Assembly: GCF_002585305.1 (NCBI RefSeq)
Contig: NZ_NUNF01000026.1
Coordinates: 1 to 64,000 of the forward strand
DNA length: 64,000 bases
Direction of reading: 5' to 3'
Source: Bacillus sp. AFS037270
GTDB lineage: Bacteria; Bacillota; Bacilli; Bacillales_B; DSM-18226
Each line of letters begins with the position of its first letter. Positions within the stretch are counted from its first letter, which is position 1. A program made the position numbers and the translations under genes. The notes below the pieces were generated by a model, which did no database searches, was not told the origin of the DNA, and saw nothing but the letters and a program-made list of their open reading frames with translations. Shown here in pieces: positions 18,979 to 28,682 of this stretch.

Positions 18979-21051
18979 TCATTCTTTATCTTTAACTCTT
19001 AATAATCGTAACCCGTTTAAGGTCACAAGCAATGTCACACCCATATCCGCAAAAATGGCGATCCACAAGGTCAGCCAGCCCGGAACGACTAAGAGGAGAG
19101 CAAGCAATTTGAAAACAATCGATAAAGTAATATTCTGCTTGATAATTTGCAGCGTTTTACGGCTTAATTTAATGGTGAAAGGAAGTTTCTTTAAATCGTC
19201 GTTCATCAAAGCAATGTCGGCAGTCTCGAGGGCAGTGTCGGTTCCTGCCCCGCCCATCGCAATTCCGACGGTAGCAGCAGCCAGTGCCGGTGCATCGTTC
19301 ACTCCGTCACCAACCATAGCAACCCTGCCGTACTGAGCTTTTAATTTTTTTATAAACGTTAATTTATCTTCCGGAAGCAGCTCTGATTCTACTTGATTAA
19401 CTCCCGTCTCACGGGCAATCGCTTCAGCTGTGATATGGTTATCTCCTGTAAGCAATATGGTTTGCTTAATGCCTAACTGCTGGAGTCGTTCAATGACAAG
19501 TCGGCTGCTGTCACGAACCTCATCAGCGACCGCAATCAAACCAAGTATCTCTTGATCATTTCCGGCAATCATAACGGTCTTTCCTTGTTCTTGCAGGTAA
19601 GAAACTTTTTCTAATACAGCTTCTGGCACTTCTTCAAATAACTTCACGTTGCCAACACGATATTCCGTTCCATCTACAACCCCTTTTATTCCTTTTCCTG
19701 TAATGGACAAGAAATCCTCTACCACATAATTCTGCGGAAGATGCGCTGCCTTTTTTATTATGGCAGAAGCAAGTGGGTGCTGTGATTTACTCTCAAGTGC
19801 CGCAACCACTCCTAGGAGCTTTTCATCATATGTGAAGTTCACGAAATCCGTCACTACTGGAACCCCTTTGGTTAGTGTTCCGGTTTTATCAAACGCAATA
19901 GCCTTCAATGCTCCTGCTTCTTCTAAAAAACTCCCGCCTTTGATGAGCACGCCATTTCGTGCTCCGTTGCCAATTGCGGTAACAATGGAAACAGGCGTTG
20001 AAATGACTAGTGCACAAGGACAGCCAACCACTAATACCGCGAGCCCCTGATAGATCCATTCCTGCCAGCCTGCACCAAAGAACAGGGGAGGAACAACGGC
20101 TACAAGTACGGCTACAAGGATAATAACTGGCGTATAGTACTTAGCGAAGCGGTCAACAAACTGTTGTGACGGGGCTTTTTCCGCCTGTGCTTCTTCAACT
20201 AAATGAATGATTTTCGCAATCGTTGTGTCATCCACCAGTTTCGTTACTTTTATTTTTAAAAAGCCTGCTTCATTGAGGGTACCGGCAAATACTTCATCCT
20301 CAACGCCTCTTTCAACCGGAACTGATTCACCTGTGATCGCAGCTTGATTGATCGTGGATGTTCCCTCTATAATTACCCCATCCATCGCTATCATTTGGCC
20401 GGGTTTCACCAGCATATGATCGCCAATTTCGATATCTTCCGCTTTTAAAAGAAGTTCTTTTCCGTTGCGGACGACAAGTGCTTCTGTAGGAGCATGTTCC
20501 ATCAGTGCACGAATCGAATTTCTGGCTTTATCCATGGAATAGCCCTCGAGGACCTCACTAATCGCGAAGAGGATGACAACTACTGCCCCTTCTCGCCATT
20601 CACCAATAATGGCGGCACCAATGATTGCAATCGTCATGAGCGTTTTCATGTCGAAATCAAAGCGTGTTAAGTTTGTTAAGCCTGTTTTAAACAGTGGATA
20701 TCCACCTATTAAAATAGCGGCGGCAAAAAGGATATTTTCCGAAAAAATATAGCCTGCAAGCAGGAATAATAGTGATAATCCTAAAAGAGAGTAGCGTTTC
20801 CAAAACGGCTCTGTTGGGATAACGGCTTGCTTTTCTTTTTCAGGGACAAGTGTTAATTTTTCAAAAGCACCTGCTTTATGCAGTTCTTCAAGGCTTGTGT
20901 TTCCATAGACTGTGAGCTTGGAAGCTCCGAAATTTACTTTGGCATCAACAACACCATCCAGGTGCTGTACGTTCTTTTCGAACTTGGCGGCGCAGCTTGT
21001 TCAGGAAAAGCCTTGAACACGATAGACTTGTTTCTCAGACGCTTCACTCAC
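18979..21051 (-). pseudogene. cadA: Cd/Zn/Pb-exporting P-type ATPase CadA with an in-frame TGA at codon 17
   Basis: The reading frame would give a 690-aa heavy-metal P1B ATPase, the usual CadA length. It starts at GTG 21051, seven to eight bases after a perfect AAGGAGGTG and overlapping the cadC stop. Codon 17 (21001-21003) is TGA. It stands where the first cysteine of the HMA domain's CXXC belongs: [20 protein letters not shown]. Everything after it is open and intact: GCPCALVIS metal site, DKTGTLTKG phosphorylation site, TGDN, and [10 protein letters not shown] hinge. A product starting at the internal ATG near 20649 would be 556 aa and would lack the HMA domain and first helices. Options are a recent nonsense mutation, a base-calling error, or recoding as selenocysteine (UXXC). 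Sequence alone cannot choose. Confidence 0.85.
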
Positions 21052-21412
21052 GGCCAGCCACCTCCTTCTGATGTGCAAAAGCAATATGGATTAATTGTTT
21101 GACGTGATCATCATCAAGGGAATAATAGGCAAGCTTTCCCTCTTTACGGTATTTTGCAAGGCCAAGGCCTTTTAGGTGACGCAGATGGTGGGAAGCTGTT
21201 GCAGTAGTCGCCCCGACAATATGGGCAACATCACAAACACATAGCTCTTCTTCAAGTGTTAAGGCATAAGCAATTTTCAAACGGGTTTCGTCTGATAAAG
21301 CTTTAAAAAGCTTGGTTACATCGACGATATTTCCGTTCGTGATCTGCTGTTTGACTCGGGTGGTTTTCTCGCTATCGATACAGGTAACTTCGCAAACATC
21401 CTGTTCTTTCAT
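21044..21412 (-). CDS. cadC: ArsR/SmtB-family metal sensor CadC
   Basis: Winged-helix repressor of 122 aa. The alpha-3 metal site ELCVCD (about 57-62) and the N-terminal pair Cys7/Cys11 (CEVTC) are exactly the cysteines that bind Cd/Pb/Zn in CadC-type sensors. The recognition helix is TTATASHHLRHLKGLGL. It is first gene of a cadC-cadA operon; its stop overlaps the cadA start. Two TTCAAA-N6-TTTGAA-type dyads in front of it are probable operators, so it should repress its own operon until metal binds. Confidence 0.93.
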   Translation of the reverse strand: MKEQDVCEVTCIDSEKTTRVKQQITNGNIVDVTKLFKALSDETRLKIAYALTLEEELCVCDVAHIVGATTATASHHLRHLKGLGLAKYRKEGKLAYYSLDDDHVKQLIHIAFAHQKEVAGRE

Positions 21413-21431
21413 TTCTAGTCACCTTCTTCAT

Positions 21432-21482
21432 TCAAATGATCGTTTGATTATATGATATTCAAATGAGTGTTTGAATGTCAAT
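21432..21482 (-). promoter_or_regulatory. cadC-cadA promoter with two CadC operators
   Basis: Minus strand TTGACA (21477-21482), 18 bases, TATCAT. Two inverted repeats flank and overlap it: ATTCAAA-N6-TTTGAAT (21457-21476) and TCAAA-N6-TTTGA (21432-21447). They resemble the cad operator (TCAAATAAATATTTGA type) bound by CadC/SmtB sensors. Confidence 0.75.
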
Positions 21483-21593
21483 GAAATTGTGTGTTAATTT
21501 TGGAGATATTAATAAAGTGGGTAGTTCGTTATTTATTAGAATAAAAAACGTTTTATTATAAGTCTGTGCTATTTATGACCTGTTCTGTCAAAC

Positions 21594-22780
21594 TTCGGAC
21601 TCCCTTCATGAATTTTTGACCTGGCTTGTCCGAACCTCGGGCTACTTCGGACTCACATCATGAATTTTTGACCTGGCCTGTCCGAACCTAAGGCCACTTC
21701 GGACTCGCTTCATGAATTTTTGACCTGGCTTGTCCGAACCTCGAACTACTTCGGACTCGCTTCATGAATTTCTGAGCTGGCCTGTCCGAACCTCGGGTCA
21801 CTTCGGACTCCCTTCATGAATTTTTGACCTGGCTTGTCCGAACCTCGAACTACTTCGGACTCATATCATGAATTTTTGAGCTGGCCTGTCCGAACCTAAG
21901 GCCACTTCGGACTCGCTTCATGAATTTTTGACCTGGCTTGTCCGAACCTCGAACTACTTCGGACTCACATCATGAATTTTTGAGCTGGCCTGTCCGAACC
22001 TCGGGCTTCTTCGGACTCGCTTCATGAATTTTTGAGCTGGCCTGTCCGAACCTGAGGCCACTTCGGACTCGCTTCATGAATTTTTGACCTGACCTGTCCG
22101 AACCTCGAACTACTTCGGACTCGCTTCATGAATTTTTGACCTGGCCTGTCCGAACCTCGAACTACTTCGGACTCGCTTCATGAATTTTTGAGCTGGCCTG
22201 TCCGAACCTCGAACTACTTCGGACTCCCTTCATGAATTTCTGAGCTGGCCTGTCCGAACCTGAGGCCACTTCGGACTCGCTTCATGAATTTTTAACCTGG
22301 CCTGTCCGAACCTCGAACTACTTCGGACTCGCTTCATGAATTTTTGACCTGGCCTGTCCGAACCTGAGGCTTCTTCGGACTCGCTCCATGAATTTTTGCC
22401 CTGGCCTGTCCGAACCTCGAACTACTTCGGACTCACCTCATGAATTTTTGAGCTGGCCTGTCCGAACCTCGAACTACTTCGGACTCGCTTCATGAATTTT
22501 TGAGCTGGCCTGTCCGAACCTCGGACTACTTCGGACTCCCTTCATGAATTTTTGACCTGGCTTGTCCGAACCTCGGACTACTTCGGACTCGCTTCATGAA
22601 TTTTTGAGCTGGCCTGTCCGAACCTCGAACTACTTCGGACTCACCTCATGAATTTTTGACCTGGCTTGTCCGAACCTCAGGCTACTTCGGACACGCTTCA
22701 TGAATTTTTAAACTGGCCTGTCCGAACCTCGGGCCACTTCGGACTCGCTTCATGAATTTTTAAACTGGCCTGTCCGAACT
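21594..22780. repeat. Tandem array of 23 units with an exact 52-bp period
   Basis: Units start at 21594 and every 52 bases to 22738; the last is truncated. Each begins TTCGGACTC, contains TTCATGAATTTTTGA (some units TCATGAA with a variant flank), and ends GGCCTGTCCGAACCT plus a variable segment. TTCGGAC and GTCCGAA are unchanged in all copies and are complementary, so each junction can fold as a seven-pair stem around an 11-base variable loop (CCTCGAACTAC, CCTAAGGCCAC, CCTGAGGCCAC, CCTCGGGCTAC). The period is not a multiple of three and no frame is open, so it is non-coding. It fills the space between the cadC promoter and the end of the ykoT-like gene. Bases 21483-21593 hold nothing recognised. 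Confidence 0.95.
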
Positions 22781-22817
22781 TTATGAGAATTAAGATTACA
22801 TATATACCCTTTTAACA

Positions 22818-22843
22818 CAAAAAAAGAACCCAATGGGTCCTTT
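22818..22843 (-). terminator. Terminator of the ykoT-like gene
   Basis: AAGGACCC-ATT-GGGTTCTT hairpin followed by TTTTTT on the minus strand. Confidence 0.85.
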
Positions 22844-22846
22844 TCA

Positions 22847-23836
22847 TTATTTAAAAACAGGCTCTTGTAGTTTTTCCTTAATCATATATGTGAAACGGTC
22901 CACTTCAATCGCATACCTTGGACGGCGCTTCACTTCACGATAAATTTTACCAATATATTCACCAATCATCCCGATTCCCATTAACTGCAGCCCACCAACA
23001 AACCAGATCGAAATCACTAACGATGTCCAGCCAGACTCTGTATGCCCTAAGAGCTCTTGAACAATCGCGTAGCTGCCAACCAAAGCACTAACGATTACAG
23101 CGAGAAAACCTAAAAAGGTAACAAAGCGAATCGGCGCTACACTGAAGGAAGTCATTCCATCAAAGGCGAAGGCCAGCATTTTTTTCAACGGGTATTTCGA
23201 TTCCCCGGCTAGCCTTTCTTTTCGGTCATAATAGACTTTTGCTGAAGTAAATCCGACTAAGGGAACCAGACCGCGCAAAAACAAATTGGTCTCCTTATAT
23301 TTCAACAGTTCATCTAATGCCCGTTTACTCATCAGCCGGAAATCGGCATGGTTGGGGATGAGTTTAATTCCTATCCGCTCCATGAAACGGTAAAAGAACA
23401 ATGCTGTGTTCCGCTTAAAGAAGGTATCTGTCTCGCGGCTATCCCTCACGCCATAAACAATATCGATCCCTTCCCAGTATTTCTCAACAAAGGTTTCAAT
23501 CACATTGATATCATCCTGAAGGTCGGCATCGATCGAGATTACGCAATCGGAGTATTGATTGGCAGTTTCGAGACCGGCAATGAGTGCGTTCTGATGACCA
23601 ACATTTCCGGCTAACTTCAGCCCGGTAACAAAGCTATTTTTCTCGCACTCGCTCTCAATCATATTCCAAGTTTGGTCCTTACTGCCATCATCAACAAATA
23701 ATAGTTTACTATTTTTTGAAACAAGCAATTCCTCGATTAAATGTTCCATTACTTTAGTCAATTGCAACATGGTTTCATTCAATACCGCTTCTTCGTTATA
23801 GCATGGAACCACGATGGTTAAAATCGGTTTATTCAT
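22847..23836 (-). CDS. Polyprenyl-phosphate glycosyltransferase, GT2 family (YkoT/GtrB-like)
   Basis: Membrane enzyme of 329 aa. The GT-A domain has VVPCYNEEAVL (about 8-18), the DDGSKD motif (about 50-55) and DADLQDD (about 101-107). Two C-terminal membrane helices (about 235-300) and the EYIGKIYREVKRRPRY tail are typical of undecaprenyl-phosphate sugar transferases. Such enzymes load a sugar onto a lipid carrier for transfer outside the cell. It follows the YkoS-like DUF6044 protein by 15 bases, and the pair resembles B. subtilis ykoS/ykoT. The sugar and final target (teichoic acid or other wall polymer) are unknown. Confidence 0.87.
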   Translation of the reverse strand: MNKPILTIVVPCYNEEAVLNETMLQLTKVMEHLIEELLVSKNSKLLFVDDGSKDQTWNMIESECEKNSFVTGLKLAGNVGHQNALIAGLETANQYSDCVISIDADLQDDINVIETFVEKYWEGIDIVYGVRDSRETDTFFKRNTALFFYRFMERIGIKLIPNHADFRLMSKRALDELLKYKETNLFLRGLVPLVGFTSAKVYYDRKERLAGESKYPLKKMLAFAFDGMTSFSVAPIRFVTFLGFLAVIVSALVGSYAIVQELLGHTESGWTSLVISIWFVGGLQLMGIGMIGEYIGKIYREVKRRPRYAIEVDRFTYMIKEKLQEPVFK

Positions 23837-23851
23837 CTGAAATTTCCTTCC

Positions 23852-25549
23852 TTACATGACTTGATAAAGGTAAATTTTCCAGGCTGAATCTTTTTGGTTA
23901 AAGGTCTTTTTCAGTTCTAGATGATTTTCTTTGGCATTTAAAATTGGTACAGCCGAAAAGATGTACCTACCGCCCATTTGTTTAAAAACGTTGGTATTCA
24001 GCTGCAAGTGATGAATCTTCACCTTCGAATCTTTTTTAAATTCATAGTGTTTCCCTAGTTCAGCGACAAACAGATAACACCTGCCTCCCCACTGATCAAA
24101 GTATTTCTTTAATGTCGGGCTTTTGTCCAGCTCTCCTGCAATAATTCTTCTAAACTCATGTTTGTAGGTTAACGGATAAAAATTATTGTACGTATCCAAC
24201 GTATAAAAGCCATTATACTGGGCGATGGCCGGGTGAATTCCGATACTTGCGACCCGGTAACTGCTCTTCGGTTTGCCAATATAATCAGCGATTTCTTTAA
24301 ACTGCTCAGTCGCATAAAACTGTTTAACGGATGGCTTCCCGGCGACACGATATACAATTTCATCGTTTGCACAGAATAAGACAATCAGTTGAACAATTAA
24401 GCATATTTTGACAAAAGACTTCCACCGCTTGCCTTTTTGCCACAAAATGAACGCCCCAACTGCAAACATCAAATAGATGACGAGCGGCCTTAGAAAATGG
24501 AACCGGGCAAAATTAAAGGTATTTAATAAAGAGAACCTCTCTTTAAGAGGCTGCCACCCTTTATAAAACCAAAAGGCATACCAAGTGGAAAGCAGAATAT
24601 TAAAGATAAATAGGTAGACATATCGTTTGTCTGCCTCGTTCCGATCCTTCTTTTTCCAAAGAAAACCGATAACAATGAAGGAAAGCGGCACGATTACCAA
24701 GGTATGAAGGGTTAACACATGGGTATGGCCAAGAAAATAATTCTTACCTATGAGTCGGATGGTATGCCAAAAACCCAGCTTCGAACTGACAAATTCATTT
24801 CGGCTTGTTGGCGCATCCGGAAATACCAATGAATCCACAAGACGGTACTCGATTAATAAGTAAATAACCGTCATTAATACAATACTGCTGAAGAACACCC
24901 CGTTTAGTTTCCGCTTGACGAGCAGATCTCTCATCCACTGGAGTCCCATCATAAATAAAAAGAAGAAAAATCCTAACACAAAGCTGGAATAGAGTGGCAA
25001 CAGAATCAGTGTTAGCCATTCTTTCCACGAATAGCGTCCCTCCCGGATATTCATAAACGCCCACAGCGCTAGCGGCATTCCCAGTGTACTCAACATCCCT
25101 GATGGCCAGAATGGAGTTAAGGCAAACGCAAGCGATACCCAGACACGGATTGGACGGGCCTCTTCTGCTTTCACAAAGTGCCGTTTTATCAAAAGATACA
25201 TTCCGAGAAAGGCAAACAGTCTTGTAATGATTTGACTTAGCGCGTAGGCGAGCATCGATGGAAAAAGGTGATGGAGCCACTGTATCCCGCTAAACTCTGT
25301 CCCAAATGCATTTCGCGGAAGGCCATTGATGACTTGCGGAATGACGGAATGAATACCGCCGAATAATTGGCCGCTATTCTTTAGTACTTTGTACCAAGCA
25401 ATATTCGAGTCCAAATTATCATGGACCCTAATATGTGCATTTTCCCCCAAGATAAATAGAGGGGACACATATACCATGATGAGACAGATTGCCAACATGA
25501 TAGATGTGTTTTCTGAATCTAGTTTTATTTTTCTGCAAAGCTTTCTCAT
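23852..25549 (-). CDS. Multispanning DUF6044-type membrane protein (YkoS-like), probable glycosyltransferase
   Basis: Protein of 565 aa with about twelve hydrophobic segments over the first 420 residues and an extracytoplasmic C-terminal part. The layout is that of YkoS/YfhO-type GT-C glycosyltransferases, which take a sugar from a lipid carrier made by a GtrB-like partner and place it on a wall polymer. Conserved charged residues in the first outside loop (VHDNLDSNIAWYK) could form the active site, by analogy only. The AGGAGG site is 16 bases upstream of the ATG, wider than normal. It is in one operon with the GT2 gene and the BcrC-like gene. Confidence 0.75.
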   Translation of the reverse strand: MRKLCRKIKLDSENTSIMLAICLIMVYVSPLFILGENAHIRVHDNLDSNIAWYKVLKNSGQLFGGIHSVIPQVINGLPRNAFGTEFSGIQWLHHLFPSMLAYALSQIITRLFAFLGMYLLIKRHFVKAEEARPIRVWVSLAFALTPFWPSGMLSTLGMPLALWAFMNIREGRYSWKEWLTLILLPLYSSFVLGFFFFLFMMGLQWMRDLLVKRKLNGVFFSSIVLMTVIYLLIEYRLVDSLVFPDAPTSRNEFVSSKLGFWHTIRLIGKNYFLGHTHVLTLHTLVIVPLSFIVIGFLWKKKDRNEADKRYVYLFIFNILLSTWYAFWFYKGWQPLKERFSLLNTFNFARFHFLRPLVIYLMFAVGAFILWQKGKRWKSFVKICLIVQLIVLFCANDEIVYRVAGKPSVKQFYATEQFKEIADYIGKPKSSYRVASIGIHPAIAQYNGFYTLDTYNNFYPLTYKHEFRRIIAGELDKSPTLKKYFDQWGGRCYLFVAELGKHYEFKKDSKVKIHHLQLNTNVFKQMGGRYIFSAVPILNAKENHLELKKTFNQKDSAWKIYLYQVM

Positions 25550-25576
25550 GGCTAAGAGAACATTTCCTCCTGATGC

Positions 25577-26179
25577 CTATCTCTTTCTAAGCAAATTAGT
25601 CTTTTTCAGGATAGTCCCTTCCACACTTTCATACACCCCAATGATTCTTTCTATAAATTGGTTCAGTTTATCTGATTGAGCAAATAGATAGTGTACTGCC
25701 AAGGCAACGCTAACCCCAATCAGCATTCCCGCAGTGACATCCAATGGATAATGGACGCCTGTCCATACGCGGGACACGGCGATCCCTGCGGCTAAAACCA
25801 GCCAGATCCAGCCATCCCGTTTGATCCAGATCCATATGGCTGTTGCGATCACAAATGCAGCTGTCGCATGGTCACTTGGAAACGAAGCATTTCTCGCATG
25901 GGGAATCAACCAGTTAACATGATGGGCCACAAAGGGACGGGCCCGATAATAAAAGTGACCGATCACCCCATTGAGACTAAGGGCGATACAGGCGGACAGG
26001 ATCGCCTCCACGATCATTTTTCGGTTATTAGCTTTTGGATAAAACCAATAAAAAATAATGGCTATAAAAAAGAGATATTGCGCTTTTTCTGCTAGAAAAA
26101 TCATCAATGGGTTTAAAAATCGGTCACTTACCGCCAGATGATTAATGATTTGAAAAGCTGAGTAATCTAAATGAGACAT
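25577..26179 (-). CDS. PAP2-family phosphatase, BcrC-like undecaprenyl-diphosphatase
   Basis: Membrane protein of 200 aa with five or six helices. The three lipid phosphatase motifs are present: RPF after the YRA segment (about 82-87), SFPSDHATAAF (about 100-110), and SRVWTGVHYPLD (about 145-156). It would recycle undecaprenyl pyrophosphate on the outer membrane face. The start was placed at ATG 26179, eight bases after AAGGAGG; the frame is open 33 codons further but overlaps the upstream gene. It lies between the UgtP-like and YkoS-like genes in one operon. Confidence 0.88.
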   Translation of the reverse strand: MSHLDYSAFQIINHLAVSDRFLNPLMIFLAEKAQYLFFIAIIFYWFYPKANNRKMIVEAILSACIALSLNGVIGHFYYRARPFVAHHVNWLIPHARNASFPSDHATAAFVIATAIWIWIKRDGWIWLVLAAGIAVSRVWTGVHYPLDVTAGMLIGVSVALAVHYLFAQSDKLNQFIERIIGVYESVEGTILKKTNLLRKR

Positions 26180-26195
26180 CCCATATCCTCCTTCC

Positions 26196-27377
26196 TTATT
26201 GTGCACCAGCACGTTGTAAAACGGCCGACGTCCGGATGACTTCCGATACTGCACTTTGCGGCTGCTGGTACAACACATCTAGAATTGCTTCAACAATGGC
26301 TTCCTGGCAATCGAGCTCGATCCCTTTTTGGTAGGAATCGATGGCTTGCTCCCATTCATTCATTTTTTTAGGGTCGTGCAGCACCGTTAATAATTGCTGT
26401 TCGATTGGTTGTTCCTGATCAATGACAAATACCAGCTTTTGTTCTTTTAAAAAGCGCATATTGACTTTTTCCTGTCCTGGGAGCATGGAATGAACAAAGG
26501 TAGGAAGCTTTTTGTGCAATGTTTCACTTACCGTCACACCGCCCGGCTTTGTCATGACCGCATCCACTTCTTCATAAAGGTCATTCATGGCTGACCTTGA
26601 AGAGAGGTATGGCACGGGCTTTATATGTTCGAGTTTCCAAGAGGAAATCTCTTCATACAATTTCTTATTTTTGCCGCATAATACGAGATAATCTAATTCA
26701 CTAGAATCTTTTATTTCCTCCAAAAGCTTTCGTATTCCGCCTAGCCCGCTATTTCCTCCGGCAATTAGTATTTTCGGCCGCCCGTTTAGGGGTTTATGAA
26801 CCTTGGAGACTTTAGTAATCTCTTCATGAACAGGAATACCGGTTACCATCATCTGGTGCTTGGGAATTTGAAACCTCTTGGATAGTGTTTCTTTTACCTG
26901 TTGGCTTGGAACGAAATGGGCGTCAATCCCCGTCTTGCCCCAAACGCTATTGACAAAAAAGTCGGTGTAAACATTGATAACGGGGGTACTGCATTTGCCT
27001 TTTTTCTTTAAAAGGCTGAGCAGATAGGACGGGAACCCGTGAGTACAAACAAGTAAATCCGGTTGTTCTTCTTGCAGCAATTGTTCCATTTTTTTCAAAA
27101 AGAGTGGCTGGTACCATTTAAAAGCCGGCCTTTTTGTATCTGGAATGTAGAAAAAATGGTTGTATGCGAGATTATAGGTTTCCGGTGCATAGCGAATCCA
27201 ATTTAGATAGCCGTTGGAAATCATTTTTTCGAGTGATTTATTGGTATAGCTTAGTAAATCTATTTTCTTAACCGTAAGATTGGGAGTATGATTTTTTAAT
27301 TTATCCATTAATGCCTCAGCAACTTGATGATGACCTGATGGCATTTGTAAGAGTGGTAAAAACAAGATTTTTTTCAT
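26196..27377 (-). CDS. UgtP/MGDG-synthase family glycosyltransferase (YkoN-like)
   Basis: Soluble or peripheral GT-B enzyme of 393 aa. The N-terminal MGDG-synthase domain begins LFLPLLQMPSGHHQVAEAL (about 5-23) and the UDP-sugar site lies at KPGGVTVSE (about 280-288). Family members add glucose or galactose to diacylglycerol or other lipids. It resembles B. subtilis YkoN more than the housekeeping UgtP in context: it heads an operon with BcrC-, YkoS- and YkoT-like genes. The acceptor lipid is unknown. Confidence 0.82.
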   Translation of the reverse strand: MKKILFLPLLQMPSGHHQVAEALMDKLKNHTPNLTVKKIDLLSYTNKSLEKMISNGYLNWIRYAPETYNLAYNHFFYIPDTKRPAFKWYQPLFLKKMEQLLQEEQPDLLVCTHGFPSYLLSLLKKKGKCSTPVINVYTDFFVNSVWGKTGIDAHFVPSQQVKETLSKRFQIPKHQMMVTGIPVHEEITKVSKVHKPLNGRPKILIAGGNSGLGGIRKLLEEIKDSSELDYLVLCGKNKKLYEEISSWKLEHIKPVPYLSSRSAMNDLYEEVDAVMTKPGGVTVSETLHKKLPTFVHSMLPGQEKVNMRFLKEQKLVFVIDQEQPIEQQLLTVLHDPKKMNEWEQAIDSYQKGIELDCQEAIVEAILDVLYQQPQSAVSEVIRTSAVLQRAGAQ

Positions 27378-27481
27378 TTTGTCCAGCTCCTTACTTTATG
27401 TCCTATTTACTGTACCACTCATTTTTGTAAAAGATGGGTTTTTAATAGATTTTTAATCAAGCCTTCAGTGATTTTTTAAGT

Positions 27482-27512
27482 AAAATGGCCCAGTTCAACT
27501 TGAACTGAGCCC
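27482..27512 (-). terminator. Terminator of the GH43 gene
   Basis: GGCTCAGTTCAA / TTGAACTGGGCC near-perfect palindrome followed by a short T stretch on the minus strand. Confidence 0.65.
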
Positions 27513-27517
27513 TATGC

Positions 27518-28465
27518 CTAATACTCTGATGGCAATTTTTTATAAGATTTCAATCTTTCATATTCTTCCATGGTAATCGTCAAGATGGTACCATGTTTAA
27601 AGCCATACGGGAACTTAAACGATTGATCCGAACGAATGAATCTTCCTTTTGACATTTTGTCTGCTATGAACGGAACATAACCTTGTTCTTCTGCAGAACA
27701 ACCATAAAAATCTAAGAATAAGCACCATCTGTCATCTTCTAATTTAACTGCAGTTGGAGCTTCATATTGTCCTTCTTGCAGTGACTCCATGCTTTTGTCA
27801 AATTCTTCAATCTTCTCAAATGGTCCATTAATATTCTCTGATTCCATAAGAATAATTCTAGAAGGATTCTTTTCACTCTTTAAGAATAAATAATACTTTC
27901 CCTCTTCCTCATACATTGCAGAATCAATGACGCCACTGTCTTCTTTCTGATACAAAACTTGCGCTTTTGTAAAATTCACAAAATCTGTTGTTCGCGAATA
28001 GTAAATTCCCTTTTCTCCATAGTTATTGATGCTATGGGATGAAGACCAGTGAATGACGTAATCATTATTTTTCTTATCATAAATAACATCCGGTGCCCAC
28101 AAACAGCCGAAGTTTTCATCTCCAAGTTTGATCATTCTCTGCTCTGACCAGTGAATCAAATCATCAGACTCCCAAAGAACCAGACTTTTGCTTCCGTTTC
28201 TGCTGATTTCACCCCATGAATGTTGATACTGATTCAGCATACCGTATGACAAACTTAAGTCTGTTGCTAAAATAACAAATTTACCTTCTTTGGTTCTAGT
28301 TATCGTAAAATCTCTAACGCCTTTATCACCATAATAACTCCATAAAACAGGATTTCCATCATTAACTTCTTCCCACCTAAAGCCATCCTTACTAACCCCG
28401 AAGTAAACCTGTTCCCCATCCGGTGTTCTCTTTTCCTTAAAGTGTACAAATAAATAAGCCTGCAT
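27518..28465 (-). CDS. Glycoside hydrolase family 43-type protein
   Basis: Protein of 315 aa without a signal peptide, so probably intracellular. Five-bladed propeller features of GH43/GH32 enzymes are seen: FGVSKDGFRWEEV near the start, GVRDFTI (about 49-55), CLWAPDVIYD (about 120-129), DSGVIDSAMY, and YEAPTAVK (about 232-239) with the likely acid residue. Family members cleave arabinosides or xylosides; no substrate can be assigned. The start is ATG 28465, ten bases after GGAGGG; a TTG six codons earlier overlaps that site. It is a single gene. Confidence 0.82.
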   Translation of the reverse strand: MQAYLFVHFKEKRTPDGEQVYFGVSKDGFRWEEVNDGNPVLWSYYGDKGVRDFTITRTKEGKFVILATDLSLSYGMLNQYQHSWGEISRNGSKSLVLWESDDLIHWSEQRMIKLGDENFGCLWAPDVIYDKKNNDYVIHWSSSHSINNYGEKGIYYSRTTDFVNFTKAQVLYQKEDSGVIDSAMYEEEGKYYLFLKSEKNPSRIILMESENINGPFEKIEEFDKSMESLQEGQYEAPTAVKLEDDRWCLFLDFYGCSAEEQGYVPFIADKMSKGRFIRSDQSFKFPYGFKHGTILTITMEEYERLKSYKKLPSEY

Positions 28466-28642
28466 TATTTTTAATCCCTCCAAAGATATCTTTTATAAAT
28501 ATCTTCCCAAACCTTTTTCTACTGCTGTCTCACCAATTATTACTTCATCACAATAAAATTCTTCATCAGAAACAACTCTCATTTTTTTAGTCACCATTAC
28601 TTTTACGACATACTTTACCTATTTCCTCCAAATTTAATAAAT

Positions 28643-28679
28643 AAAAAACCTGAGTCCATAATCTATCTAGGGCTCAGGC
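28643..28679 (-). terminator. Terminator of the two-component/deacetylase/DedA operon
   Basis: CCTGAGCCC / GGACTCAGG stem with TTTTTT on the minus strand, just after the DedA stop. Bases 28480-28642, between this and GH43, hold only a doubtful 34-codon frame (28493-28597). Confidence 0.8.
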
Positions 28680-28682
28680 TGT

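Noticed and set aside
21594..22780. CRISPR array
   Set aside because: The 52-bp units are similar along their whole length; there are no unique spacers of constant size and no cas genes.
28493..28597. Minus-strand frame of 34 codons (MVTKKMRVVSDEEFYCDE...)
   Set aside because: Looks protein-like at its start but has no well-spaced ribosome site and ends in a short shifted tail; may be a gene remnant, too little to call.
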